From Gorsachius magnificus (Eukaryota > Chordata > Aves > Pelecaniformes > Ardeidae), in assembly GCA_034008185.1 (NCBI GenBank), contig CM067086.1, positions 1,116,001 through 1,180,000 on the forward strand: a stretch of DNA of 64,000 bases, written 5' to 3'. Below, in pieces: positions 1-11,775 of the stretch. The notes below the pieces were generated by a model, which made no database searches, was not told the origin of the DNA, and saw nothing but the letters and a program-made list of their open reading frames with translations. A program made the position numbers and the translations under genes. The stretch's first letter is position 1. Each line of letters begins with the position of its first letter.

Positions 1-36
1 GGCTTTTCCAACCAAAGCGATTCTGTGATTCTATGA
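1..36 (+). mobile_element. CR1 retrotransposon 3' tail
   Basis: The window opens inside the terminal part of a CR1 element: a ttttccaacc box followed by gattctgtgattctatga. The same ending closes the longer copy at 9772-10017. The body of the element lies to the left of the window. Confidence 0.8.
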
Positions 37-395
37 ATCCTTACAGTTTCATTTCACCTCTGCTCTGAGAGCAGTACAGGCTGATGGCCAAAGGCCCGCG
101 CCCGCCGCACTACACGCGGCCACCTCCACACCAGGGGCGCCTGCTGGAACAACCGCGCCAGAGCTCCACGGTAAAGCTCGGCGGTTGTTCTCCTACGCCG
201 TTCAAATGTGCAACCTCCATCGCTCCACCATTTGCTCCTCTGGGTTTTGGTCAAGCACTGAGGTGTGAAAGGAGAAAGAGCCCAGCAGACCCAGCCAGAG
301 CCGGGTGCTGGGATAAGCGCGCGGCAGCTAGTCGTTACGCACACACCCAACCTGCCCATTACGGCGTGGATCATCTTCTTACATTACACCCTCTG

Positions 396-397
<2 letters not shown>

Positions 398-432
<35 letters not shown>
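398..432. repeat. Poly-T tract
   Basis: About 35 consecutive T bases. No retroposon body was recognised next to it. The length call is prone to sequencing error. Confidence 0.9.
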
Positions 433-434
<2 letters not shown>

Positions 435-1057
435 TTAAAGTTGAAAATTCCCTTTCCTAACGAGAAGCTGTTTGTTTTCAGTGGAAAACTGACCTGACCT
501 CAGCTCGGAAGCGTGGGAAGCCTGGCTGTTTAAGATTAAATCCTACAGACACGAGTGCTGGTTTAGAGGACCACACAACACGAATTATTAAACCATCACA
601 GGTATCAAGCCTGGAGAACAGAGAAATTGTGAGTGGAGGTGACTGCCTGTGCCAGGGATTTGTACGTACCGGCTCTTTTTAAATGACACCGTGATAGAAG
701 CTGGCATTACATTTCCATTTTATGCCAGAAGACCCACGTTTGTGTACATTCAAGTTGGACAGTGCCTGACAAACCGGAGATCACCAAGGATTTCCAAGAA
801 ATCCACTGACTTCCCTTTAAACCTCCACCCCCCCTAGGACTGGAAGTTAAGGTAAGCGTTCCTCTGGCCCAGGGTTTCACCCTAATCCGACACACAGCCA
901 CTGCTCGCAGCATCCTTGCAATCCCACTGCAAAACGCAGGCAAGACCTCCTAAGCAGATGCAATCCTCTTCTGCCACTGCTAAAGAGGTGTTCGGCATTT
1001 AACCCTGTCCTGCCCTGCAGCCCAGAGGGCACAGACTAACCAGCTCGGGGCGGGGGG

Positions 1058-1530
1058 GGCAAGAAAAAGAAGGAACAGAAGAGAAGGAGAGCAACTAGGA
1101 TGATGGGGGGACTGGAACATCTCCCCTAGGAGGAAAGGCTGAGGGAGCTGGGCTTGTTCAGCCTGGAGAGGAGAAGGCTGAGAGGGGACCTCATCAACAC
1201 CTACAAATATCTCAGGGGTGGGGGTCACGAGGACGGAGCCAGACTCTTCCCAGTGGTGCCCAGCGCCAGGACAAGGGGCCATGGGCACAAACTGAGACAT
1301 AAGAGGTTTCAGTTGAACATGAGGAAGAACTTCTTGACTCTGAGGGTGCTGGAGCCCTGGCCCAGGCTGCCCAGGGGGGCTGTGGAGTCTCCTTCTCTGG
1401 AGATATTCAACCCCCGCCTGGATGAAGTCCTGTGTAAGATGCTCTAGGAGAACCTGCTTGAGCAGGGGGGTGGCACTGGGTGATCTCCCGAGGGCCCTTC
1501 CAACCCTTGCCAGTCTGGGATTCTGTGACC
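1058..1530 (+). mobile_element. CR1 3' fragment
   Basis: Truncated non-LTR retrotransposon in plus orientation. It carries the standard CR1 3' coding remnant (actaggatgatgggg, then gagaaggctgagaggggacc and ctcatcaacacctacaaata) and the end box ttccaacccttgcc followed by gggattctgtga. It closely matches the copies at 21025-21687 and 37434-38040, so all three belong to one subfamily. The frame is broken and it is not expected to be active. Confidence 0.9.
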
Positions 1531-3786
1531 CACGAATATTTTCAAAATTAGGAAGGAATCCACTTATCAATAAAAAAAATCGGCAAAGGCTTTGCAGCAG
1601 CAGCAAGCCTGGTGCTCAAGAGATGCATTTTCCCTTTGCCTTCCCTCCTGGGAGCAGAACAAGAGGCGGGGTTCCGCCATCACGGGCTCCACGTGCATTT
1701 TGGACACCTGCCTGGTGCCTACCTGGGAACCTAGGGCAGCTTGCAGACCTCAATACAGCCCTCCCAGAGGAGGCAGGCAGCAGGGCATGGATCCAGTGCT
1801 CTAACTCCCTCACATCACCCATAGCCTTGGTTCGCTGCCTTTACATATGTGTGTAATTAATATAAAAACCCAACCCATATGTTGGTCACAGAAGGTGGTG
1901 ACATTAACTGCAAGGCTATGCATTGTGTTTTATGCCTCGTTTTACTCTTTACTTTTTTTGAAATGGAGAGGCTACTAAAATAAATCTAGCAGTGCTGTCT
2001 TCCACCATGGCCGTTGCATGAACTCAACGACTTCTTCAGCACGTTGAGCTTGCCAGCGTGCCGGTGATGAGCACGTCCTCATCTAGATGAGGGCATCTAG
2101 AAACTCCTCTACTAGAACAACCACCGTCTCGCTTCATTCACCCCTGTGGGGGGTTTGTAACGAACGGCCAGCGCTTGGGAGCTTCACCCGCCCCGCTCTC
2201 GCTTTATTTGTGGTGCCGCAACCGCCAACCCCAAATTCAACAAGCTCCCCTGTTAATGGGAAACAAGAGGCTACACATCTCATCCTTTCCCTTTCAGTGC
2301 AGTCTTCATTCCCAGCCGAAGCCGGATGCAGGCTGTCAGCATGGATGGTCACGTACACGTATTCTCAGTCCAGCATGAAATCCAGAAGCCAGGATGAAAG
2401 AGTTTTCTAGATGGGGTTGTCTTCTGAAAAGAGCACATTGGCAGCTCTAACCAGAAAGCTGCGAGCAGTGACAAAGCGATGGCATTCACGCAAACCTACC
2501 CGCTGGAGCGGGAAAAAAAAGCAAACCTAGATACACACCGTATCTTTCCACAACTTGAGAGTTAAAAAGCAAAGTCAAACGCACGGCTGTACGGAACACG
2601 ACGAGACGTGCAGCAGTCAGAGTAGCCAGCACAACCAACAGCACCCAGCGGGACTGGCGCCAGCGAAGTCGGGGTGAATTAAACCGCATAAAGAGGGACT
2701 ACGTCTGCACGTACGCTTTACAATAATACAGCAAGGGGAAGACAAGCCAGCTAAGAACATCCCCAGCAAGGTGAGCGCTGCAGGGATTACGCAGAAAGGC
2801 TTAGGTTCTCCTCGCCTGGAGCCCCCGGGGATGGAACAGAGCTAAGCTAAGCAGCCCGGGTACCTTCCCCTTGGATTACACAGGAGTTCGGGCAACACAA
2901 CCGGGGCGAGGGGGGTACAGACTACAGCCCGTTCCAGGGGGTTTATGCCAAAAAAACCTGAGAAGGTGCCTTAAAGTATATGCAGACAAAAAACGCGTAA
3001 GGCCAGGAAGGTCAAAGGGAATTCACAACAAATCCCAAACTACTAAAAAGCGGGAACATCAGCAGCTTATTTTTTCAGCACTGGCGTTTTTCTGTCTCTC
3101 TAGACCTTACAACGAGCTCTCTCCCCATTTAAACTGGGCGACGGAAGCGAAATAACCCAAGTTTTGTCTTTATAAAAATGCTTGCCCTGCTAACTCAGGG
3201 ATCCACCAGGCGAGAGTCAGGACGCCTCTCCCGCACCGCGGCCTGCGGAGGCGTGGGGCTGTTCCAGCGGGCGGGATGGAGTTCCATTCGGACCTCTTTT
3301 TCCATGGTAATTCATTCTCCCATCACATTTAGAAACTGTTGGGTTTTCAGGGAAATTACAGTCAGAGCTTTTATTCTCCGAATAAAGTCTATGACGAAAG
3401 CGAACTAAGGACATTTTTTCAAGTGTCTCTTTTTTGGGGGGGGGGGGGGGGAGATTGGGACGGGTGAGCCCCCAGGATGGGAAGGAGGGAGTAATACCCC
3501 AGCGGAGCGGGCAGTCCATGACCTCATTCAATCTCCAGCACGAACTAAAATCGGCTGAAGTGAACAGGACCACAACCTCAGTTATCCATCGCTTTGCATT
3601 AGCATTCTCATTTATTAGAAACTATGTGATAACGCCTTAAAAACAATAACAACCACTGAAAACACCGGGCAAAGGATTTACTTATGAATCTTTTTGTCAG
3701 TTCTCCAAGTGAAACCAAATTCCAAAGAAGGGCCGGCACGGTTTGCCTCTGGTTCAAAAGGGTACATTAACAGCTACTGCTAGAGA

Positions 3787-3956
3787 AGGGCTGTCAGGCG
3801 CTGGAAGGGGTCGAGTCCCCACCCCGGGGGGGATTTAACAGCCGGGCAGAGGCGGTGCTGAGGGCCAGGGTTTGGGGGTGGGATGGCAGGGGTAGGGGAA
3901 CGGTTGGGCTGGGGGAGCTTAAAGGGCTTCTCCAACCCAAACGGTCCTGGGATTCT
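3787..3956 (+). mobile_element. CR1 3' end (copy 1 of duplicated block)
   Basis: Starts at agggctgtcagg and ends at the ccaacccaaacgg box and gggattctattcta. The CR1 end is followed by about 200 bp that is also present after the CR1 at 13545-13737, so it belongs to a larger duplicated block (3787-4159). Confidence 0.85.
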
Positions 3957-4159
3957 ATTCTAAGGAGCCTGCCAACAAACCCACCCAGTCCCATCTTGGC
4001 CCATCATCAGCTTTTCCATACAGAACTAATTTTTTTCTTGATTCCAAATAATGGTAAAGTCATAAAAGCTTTTCTGAAAGAGATTTTAAACAAACGCCAA
4101 AGGTCTCTACCCTCCATACACCAAGACATCATTGGATTCATGCTGGGAATTCTAAGAAA
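3787..4159 (+). repeat. Interspersed duplicated block, copy 1
   Basis: This segment recurs at 13545-13933 in the same orientation with only about five or six substitutions and one 16-bp length difference near the left end. The right part (about 3957-4159) is not CR1 sequence. It could be a segmental duplication, or a CR1 3' transduction that carried flanking DNA to a second site. Confidence 0.9.
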
Positions 4160-6151
4160 ATAGGACAGACAGTACAACAGCGGTACAGTGCTAAAGCTAT
4201 TGCAAAGCATAAGGTACAGGAAAATACAACAAAAATTAGTAACAATTTAAAACTGACCAACAGTTTGACATTCAAAATCAAAAGCGTAATTAATGGGGAA
4301 ACAACCCTGCCTGGGTATAGAGAGGCTTCTGAAACCTTCAACAAAAATTCAACCTTGGTCATAATCTTGATAATACATCCAAAATTCGGGACATGAAGCG
4401 GAGACATTCACGTCGCGCGGGGCCAAAGCAAACCGTCGAGCCTTGACATTTCAAAATAAGGGGTTAAGCGCCAGTCTGACATGAGAGGGCTCGCATCCAC
4501 CTACATTTTCACAAAAAAAATACCGAGTGGCAACCAGCCCGCAGCAGGTACTTTGTACGTGGCATGGCCCGAAAGCGCCGAGCATCGGCATCCGTAACGC
4601 AGCAGCAACACGGCTGGGGGCTTTAAGCTGTACCCTGTGTTTTGAGATCTGCTTCAACACTCCGGAGATACTAAAAAAGTCCCTATCCTTAGAGCAGTAA
4701 TGAGCCTGCAGCACGTCTATAAAGGTACACAACGCTGATTAAATTTCTGTACATACTTGTGACGCTCCAAAATAGCAACGCTTATTTTCCTTGCCCTAAG
4801 GTGGAGCCTCTCCTGGAACGCTTGCTCTGCGAGAGGGGTCCACGTACTCCACAAGGGGACCAGCGCAAGGGAGTACGAAGCAAAGCTTCGGCAAATCGCT
4901 GGTTTGCCTTTGAACGAGAAGAGGGGAAAGACCAAGGTTCCATTCATCAGCTCTACTGAGTTTGCAAGTTAATCAAGGGTCCCAAAGTAACCTATTTAAA
5001 TATTAAACATTTTTATGTTTAAACCTATTGAAATCTTTGTATCAGGTTTTAGTTCACACCAGTTCCACTGAGCGGGGCTCTGCGTTACCGGTAGCACACA
5101 CTTTAAGCAGGTCTTTTAAAAAAGAGCCAATACAGGGGAATGGGAGGAAGGGGCCCCTATGCCAGATTTAACTGCACAAAAGCACGGGGGTCATTTTTCG
5201 GGGTCGATGGCTTGTTTTGTGAACTGCTGTAGAATTCATGCCCTATGAGAGCACCCCAGCAGCAGCACGAAGCCGAGAGCTCCAGGCACCCTGGCAGCGC
5301 TCGCTGCCGCAGGCAGGGAACACCCATCCCGGGATGGGGACTTCCCCAGGGTGAAGCTAATCCTGCCCGTTCCTGGCGTGCCAAGCCTTTGGTTTCACCA
5401 ACAGCGAACGCTCGCTGGTGTTGCTTGTGGCAGTGAGGGCCTGTCTGGGCACTCCCCCCAAAAAGCACCCCGGGCTGACTCCCACCAAGTTATCCCCCAA
5501 TCTCCTTAAAACTTCTGGAGCGTGTTTATGAAAAAGCAATTGATACAGAGAATTAATCCTAGGCCTAAGGCCCAGGCAGGGCATTAAACTCTCATGAGGT
5601 CTCTGCATGAAGACCCTTCTCCTACCCTTCCAGCCTGCTGGAAGGTACCAGCAACCCCTTCCTTTTGGGAACGGGTACGGCACTCCAGGAATGCAGTTTT
5701 CAGGAGACAGCTACCCTCATCGGTGACAAGAGTTGACCTACCCAGCCACCACCCGACTTGGTCATCTCGCACGCTACCTCCTAGGGGGTCTGGCAAGCGG
5801 ACACTGCCAGGGCATAGCCAAACACTAAAAAAAAGCACAGGCTCGGTGATGCATCGCTAGCCCCATGCACGATTCCTCTGCTCAGGCTGAGCAACGTGCC
5901 TACCTTTGGTCAATTCTGACCAGGCAGAGAATCAGGAGGGTGGATCAGCAAACACAGAACCCCCCGCTGCCTGCTGTAAAGCAGCAAGCTTTTGCAGTAG
6001 GAGGAGAAAACCTCCAGCAGATGTGAAGTTTCCAACAAGCTTGAGGGACGTTGCCTTGGAAGTGCTGCAGCCAACCCTCACGAGAGGGTGCGGAAAAAAG
6101 TCCCTGCTGACTTGCAGGTCTTCTCTCTCCCTAATCTCTCTTCCAGGTAAA

Positions 6152-6335
6152 TCATAGAATCATAGAATCCCAGAATACCAGGTTGGAAGGGACCTCAAGG
6201 ATCATCTGGTCCAACCTTCCTAGGCAAGAGCACATCTAAACAAGATGGCCCAGCACCCTGTCCAGCTGAGGCTTGAAAGCGTCCAATGTGGTGGAGTCAA
6301 CCAAATCATCGTCCCTTCCTCCAGACAGCCTTTTA
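6152..6335 (-). mobile_element. CR1 3' fragment, minus orientation
   Basis: Begins with the reverse of the CR1 tail (tcatagaatcatagaatccc) and the box aggttggaagggacctc, followed by catctggtccaacc. It is truncated after roughly 180 bp. Confidence 0.85.
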
Positions 6336-6462
6336 AAAAATCTCACACTGCTGCAAGGTTAGATTTGAGACATGAACAGCGTGCAAGGGATGGCAAAGTG
6401 ACACTTTGTCCTGAATATCAATCCTGTATGCCCAAAGCTGGCTGGTTCGCACACACGTATCC

Positions 6463-6742
6463 TCATTTCCAGCGGTGCCCAGTGCCAGGACCAGGGGCAA
6501 TGGGCACAACCTGAAGCAGAAGAGGTTCCAGTTGCACATGAGGAAGAACTTTGTGACTTTGAGGGTGACGGAGCCCTGGCCCAGGCTGCCCAGGGGGGCT
6601 GTGGAGTCTCCTTCTCTGGAGATCTTCAACCCCCGCCTGGCCACTGTCCTGTGCCCCCTGCTCTGGGTGAGCCTGCTTGGGCAGGGGGGTGGCACTGGGT
6701 GAGCTCCGGAGGGTCCTGCCAACCCCTGCCAGTCTGGGATTC
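6463..6742 (+). mobile_element. CR1 3' fragment
   Basis: Same subfamily as the 1058-1530 copy: it contains cacaacctgaagcagaagag, gaggaagaacttt, ctgcccaggggggctgtgga, and the end box gccaacccctgccagtctgg. It is 5' truncated compared with the longer copies. Confidence 0.88.
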
Positions 6743-9700
6743 CAAAGAAATGTCCCCGTGCTGGCCATCAGGAAAGGTTCCTCACAATACTGAATAAAAA
6801 CGCGAGTGACATCAGGCAGAGGCATTGACAGGCTACCTGTGCCTTAGCTCCAATTCCGGTGCCTTTTGCACCAAACAGGCTGAATTCATTCCCGCAAAAG
6901 CTCTTCTACCCACCATTTCCCTCGTTTTTAAACTTCCAGAGCTCCACAGAAATCTGCCGCCACGCGATGACCTTAGTAACTAACATCATATCCACGCGAT
7001 GGCAATGTAGAATGATTTATGAGAGACAAACACACGTCAATAACCAACGGAGGACGTTAAAGCTAATTAAATTCAAATTAAAGTAAGGCTTTGTAAGAGC
7101 AATTAACTCAGAGAGCCACAACGCAACGTGGTGGCAAAGATATATCTGGCACCTCGCAACATCTTCACATCAAGGCTGGAAGCCTTCCTGGAGGACGCGC
7201 TTCGGTGAAACACAAGCCATGAAATACCTACAGAAATCAGGGCGTTTTAGGAGAAATCACACACAGTAGCTAACCAGACGATCCCAAACTGCTAATCCAG
7301 GACGGGGCTGGGCTGGCATGAGAAGACTCAGCACCTCCCCACCTCCTGCTGCCTTCCACTGGCTACCGGGAGGGCCAGGAACGTTGTTCCTTCTCTTCAG
7401 AAAGCTGCTGCCCACCTCTGCATTTACCACGTAGCGGAGATGAATCTGTTCTGCTCGTCTCACTGAGCTTTTTTGCTCCCCCCAGAAAGACACCCAGCTC
7501 CCCTTTTTCCAGCTTCAAGTATCTCCGGGCATCCGTCCCGGTTACCGCTCACGGGTCACAAAACCCCCGCTTCTGTTGGCTTCACCTTTTCCCATCCAGA
7601 AGCACAGCCTGCACGGCACATCAGCGCTTGCCCCCGCAACGCGGGTCGGGGCAGCGATGCTGCAGAAAGCTCTGTCTGGGGATGTTTAAACAACAAACAA
7701 AGCTGGCAGGTTTTCCACGCTAGCTCAGTAAAAACATCGGATCTACTGTGCTTCACGCGGTACAAAAACTGAAAGGCGAGATCTGAGCCAGAAATTGGTC
7801 TTTGTACTCCGGGAGCTAATTCTGTAAGCAGACGGGCAAGAAACAACCAGAGGTGCTGGGAACCCCAGGGAACGTGTTTGCCGAGAACGGCGGCTTGCCA
7901 GGCTGGCCCGACGATTTCCAGCTCCGCGAGTAGCAAGAGATGTTTTGGAATGAGCTCAGAGATAAAAGATACGTAGACTGCCAATCTGCTACAAAAAGCT
8001 GCTTCCCATTTCCTTCCCTTGACGCTTCCCAATGGGAAAAAGGGCTGACACGGCGCTGACTGAGAGGGCTCCGACAGCGGGACTGAAATATAGTTGTTTC
8101 CAGCTTCAAGTTACTAAGACTGAATAAGAACAGAAGTATTAAATAGCGCGTAACTTGGGTTTTGAGGTTTTAAAAGGATTTAAAGAGAGGAGGCAGGCAG
8201 CTAGAAAGCACCGCCTTTCCCAAGGATCGCACTGACAGCGGAAAAATTGCCTTTGCAAATCAAACTGCTTTACTTCCAGAACAATTTCTGACTGTGCCAA
8301 CACGTCCCAAATCCCTGATTTTTCCCAAACGGAGCAGGCCACGTGGGTAACCTTACCCACCAGCTTCTGCTCTCCAAGGAGAAAAGGCACTTCCCATACG
8401 GTCCCGCACGGCAAAGACAGAGGGCATTTTGGGGACTCCCCAAAACGTCCATTTTCCATGAACCCCTCCATAATGCACAGCGCAGGAAGGGTCACGGGAA
8501 GGAAACCCTTCCTCTGTACAGCCTTTATTCTTGGCCACCGAGGAAGCGAGTCGTTACCAAAGGGCGCGCTAACCCACTCGGCGCTGCCACGCACAGGTCA
8601 AGAGTAACAGCAGGGAAAACCTTGGCACTTTTACAAGAGCTTGAACTCCTGGCTGCCAGCGCGAGGGACAGACGCTATTAGGGAAGAGGAAAAAAAAAAA
8701 AAAAAAATATACGAGTTAAGGAACAACTCAACAACACGCTTGGCCGCACTGCCCTCCTAGGAGGGACTCACCAAGGAGGGGAAGCTCCTTCCAGAACGGC
8801 GGCACGCTCAGGCTTTGGAAAGAGTAATACACGGGGGTGAATAAACTGCAGTTACGGCCTTTATTTTGGGAGGGCAATCCCGTACCAGCGGCAGCCTGCA
8901 CGCTGGCCTCACGCCCCACCCCAGGAAAAAGGTGCGACAGGGTGAGAGCGTCCAATAAAAACAGCGTGAGGTGGTTTGGAGGCATCACAAAACACCCGGC
9001 GAGAGCCACCGTAACCGGACAGTAAGAAAGGGAGAGCTTTACCCATTTTCCATTTATAAGCTGGCACCACTCCGCAGACCTCGGTGGGATCCCGTTACTC
9101 AGTCGTTCAACGCAAGCTCCTCTTGCCCCCCCCAAGACCACGATGTCCCTCGGCTACGCTTGCGTGTGCCAGGCTTCTGCAGAGACCACCCTGCGATCCG
9201 GCTGCGTCCAAGTGTTCCCTTGCAGTTTGTAAGGGCAGAAACATCGCCCCGAATCAGCGGCTTCGTGGAGATCAACACCCCCGGCTCCGCTGCTGCCCAG
9301 ATTGGCAGGGTGAGAGCCAAGCGCCCTCCCCCTTCTGCTCCTTAATGTCAAACTCGAGCCAAATCATATCACCCTCAGCTCATATTCCAAAAAAGGGCCC
9401 CGAATGTCAGCTTGGTTTCCTTAATCAAGAAGGACGCGCGTTTAGCACGGGCAGGAAAACCCTGGCCGTACACCCGCGTGTGCTGGAGTGGCTTCCTGGC
9501 GCGACTCTGGGGAAGACGGGATTTAAAAGCGCTTTTCTAGGTCCCAACACATCTCTTCTTGCAAGGACCGAACTTAACAGAAGCAGATTTGCCCCCTCTG
9601 GCCTAACACAGACCGCCGTGGGTTTGATTTTCTGGGCTGAGCACGCCACAAACCCACAGGGAACACCAGACCGGGGGAACCTGAGCGTTATAACCAGAGC

Positions 9701-9771
9701 GTTCTAGCGGGGTTACGGGGAACAGCACGGACAGGAGAGGCCTCCTCCGAGGCGGAGGGAAGGAATAGGTG

Positions 9772-10017
9772 GGGAACGGTTTGAAGCTGCGCCAGGGCAG
9801 GTTTAGGTTGGACATTAGGAAAAACTTCTTCACCAAAAGGGCTGTCAGGCTCTGGAATGGGCTGCCCAGGGAGGTGGTGGAGTCCCCACCCCGGGGGGGA
9901 TTTAAAAGAAGGATGGATGAGGTGCTTAGGGCCAGGGTTTAGCGGTGGGATGGCAGGGTGAGGTTAAAGGTTGGACTCGATGATCTTAAAGGGCTTTTCC
10001 AACCAAAGCGATTCTGA
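9772..10017 (+). mobile_element. CR1 3' end running into a satellite
   Basis: CR1 fragment in plus orientation: gcgccagggcaggtttaggt, then aaaaacttcttcaccaaaag, the box ggttggactcgatgatctt and cttttccaaccaaagcgatt. Its tail is not the usual attctatg repeat. From about 10012 it changes directly into a GAGTC-based tandem array. Confidence 0.88.
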
Positions 10018-10395
10018 GAGTCGAGTCCCTGAGTCTGAGAGTCGAGTCCCTGAGTCTCTGAGTCCCTGAGTCTGAGAGTCGAGTCCCTGAGTCTCTGAGT
10101 CCCTGAGTCGAGTCCGTGCGTCTCTGAGTCCCTGAGTCCGTGCGTCTCTGAGTCCCTGAGTCCGTGCGTCTCTGAGTCCCTGAGTCTGTGCGAGTTGCGT
10201 CTCTGAGTCCCTGAGTCTGTGCTCTCTGGTCTCTGATCGTCCTCTGAGTCGATCTGCGTCTCTAGTGAGTCTGTGCGTCTCTGAGTCGAGTCGTGCTCTC
10301 TGAGTCTCTGAGTCGAGTCTGTGCGTCTTCTGAGTCGAGTCTGTGCGTCTCTGAGTCGAGTCTGTGCGTCTCTGAGTCGAGTCTTGCGTCGCGAT
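10012..10395 (+). repeat. GAGTC-based tandem array
   Basis: About 380 bp of irregular repeats built from gagtc, ctgagtccctgagtc, gagtcgagtc and gtgcgtctctgagtc. It abuts the 3' end of a CR1 on the left and the CpG-rich region of PTDSS2 exon 1 on the right. Open frames across it are low-complexity translations (rich in R, D, S, Q and T) and are not considered genes. Confidence 0.9.
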
Positions 10396-10399
10396 GCTG

Positions 10400-11240
10400 G
10401 TGAAAGGCGCGGGCTCCAGCGCCCAGCTCTGCCCACAGCCCCCGGGCTCCCCGGGGGGACACCTCCCGGCGCCCAGCCGGGGTGGCGAGCAGGCTTTCCG
10501 GCCACGACTGAGAGGAGAAGCCGCTGCCCAAAAAGCCAGCCCCAAACTGCCCGCATACCACGGGCAACAGCACCGCGACACCGGGGACAACACCCGTAGC
10601 CGCGGCCTAGGCTCCTCGGGGCCCAGCACCGCAGCCCCAGCCACGCCGGACACCGGGCGGGAACTTCTCTCCTCCCGTCCCCCGGAGCCCCCCAGCCCCG
10701 CGCTCCCTGGGCCGGCAGCCGGCGCTTCTCGCCCAAACCGACGGGGGAATTAGCGGCCACCGGCGGGCCGCGCCGGGCGGGGAGCAGGCGGGGGAAACCG
10801 AAGGCGACCGGGGGCTTAGCTCGGTGCGGGGGCCCCGCTGGCCACGGGAGCGGCTCTCACCAGAAGAAGGTGTTGGTGCCGTCGTCGTAGACCTCGGACT
10901 CGGTGCTGCGGCGCAGGCCGGGGCCGCCCCTCTCGGCACCGGGCGGCGGGGGCCGCTCTGCGGCGGCGGCGGCGGGGGGGGGGGGGGCGGGGGTGCCGCC
11001 GCCGTTGGGCTGCGGGGGGGGCGGCGGCGGCGGCGGCTGCTGCTCCTCCAGCGCGGCCTTGCCCGCGGCCCCGCCGTGACCTCACGTAGGCGCGGCCGGC
11101 GCAGGCGCAGAGCGCTCCCTGGAGGGGGTGGGGGGGGAAGGCGGGGCCAGGCGGGGCGTCTCCCGTTGCCGTGGCAACCGCCCGCCGCCGCCATTACCCC
11201 TCCTGGGAGGGAGCGACCCCGCCGCCCCCGTGTCCCCCCA
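10400..11240 (-). promoter_or_regulatory. PTDSS2: CpG-rich promoter region of PTDSS2
   Basis: Dense CpG and very high GC surround the first coding exon of PTDSS2, as expected for a housekeeping CpG-island promoter firing leftwards. No TATA box was identified. The transcription start cannot be fixed from sequence alone. The boundaries given are approximate. Confidence 0.6.
10861..11081 (-). CDS. PTDSS2: PTDSS2 first coding exon (phosphatidylserine synthase 2), partial
   Basis: PTDSS2 is an ER multipass enzyme that exchanges the head group of phosphatidylethanolamine for serine. Reading the minus strand, the exon ends in the peptide STESEVYDDGTNTFFW, which matches the conserved N-terminal cytosolic segment of the mammalian protein just before the first membrane span. 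It is followed by a canonical donor (TG|gtgagag, last exon base 10861; the Trp codon is split). Upstream in this frame lie KAALEEQQ and a proline/alanine run translated from GC repeats. Odd point: no in-frame ATG exists. The frame meets TGA at 11082-11084 first. ATG at 11194 and a GTG at 11085 lie in the two other frames. Either an indel in the GC-rich run hides the true start or initiation is unusual. Position and strand fit the known order PTDSS2-ANO9-SIGIRR-PKP3-B4GALNT4. Confidence 0.85.
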
Positions 11241-11775
11241 GTGACAGGACCCCCGCCGCCCCTGTGTGTGTGTGTCCCCCCCGGTGACAGGACCCCCGCC
11301 GCCCCCGTGTCCCCGTCCCCCTCCCCCGGGAGGACCCCCGCCGCCCCCGGGCCCCCCCCCGGTGACAGGACCCCCCCGCCGTCCCCGTGTGTGTGTGTGT
11401 GTCCCCGGGAGGGACCCCCGCCGCCCCCGTGCCCCCCCCCCCGGTGACAGGACCCCCGCCGTCCCCGTGTGTGTGTGTGTGTCCCCGGGAGGGACCCCCG
11501 CCGCCCCCGTGTCCCCCCCCCCCGGGAGGCACCCCCGCCGCCCCCGTGTGTGTGTGTGTGTTCCCCCCCCCGGTACAGGACCCCCGCCGCCCCCGTGTGT
11601 GTGTGTGTGTCCCCGTGACAGGACCCCCGCCGCCCCCGTGTCCCCGTCCCACCCCCCAGTGACAGGACCCCCGCCGCCCCTGTGTGTCGCCCCCCCCCCC
11701 CGGGAGGGACCCCCGCCGCCCCTGTGTGTGTCCCCCGGGAGGAACCCCCGCCACCCCCGTGTCCCCCACCCCCCG
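11225..11775. repeat. GC-rich minisatellite upstream of PTDSS2
   Basis: About 550 bp of imperfect repeats with the core gacaggacccccgccgcccc, joined by (gt)n stretches and ccccgggaggga segments. C-rich on plus, G-rich on minus. It sits immediately upstream of PTDSS2 exon 1. The long open frames on both strands are translations of the repeat (poly-P/R or poly-G) and are not genes. Confidence 0.92.

Larger units (their letters stand above)
1..10860 (-). other. PTDSS2: Presumed PTDSS2 intron 1, no exon seen
   Basis: No further PTDSS2 exon was recognised on the minus strand in this stretch. I looked for the conserved transmembrane exons that follow the first exon and found none, so it is best read as part of a long first intron. 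It contains CR1 fragments (listed separately), a T homopolymer at 398-432, a G run near 3436-3452 and a tandem repeat at 10012-10390. The many short open frames here are non-coding noise. Assignment to the intron is inference from the position and strand of exon 1 and from the long first intron known in mammals. Confidence 0.55.

Noticed and set aside
9939..10760. 273-codon minus-strand open frame next to PTDSS2
   Set aside because: It is mostly the GAGTC satellite plus CR1 tail. The conserved PTDSS2 peptide is in a different frame.
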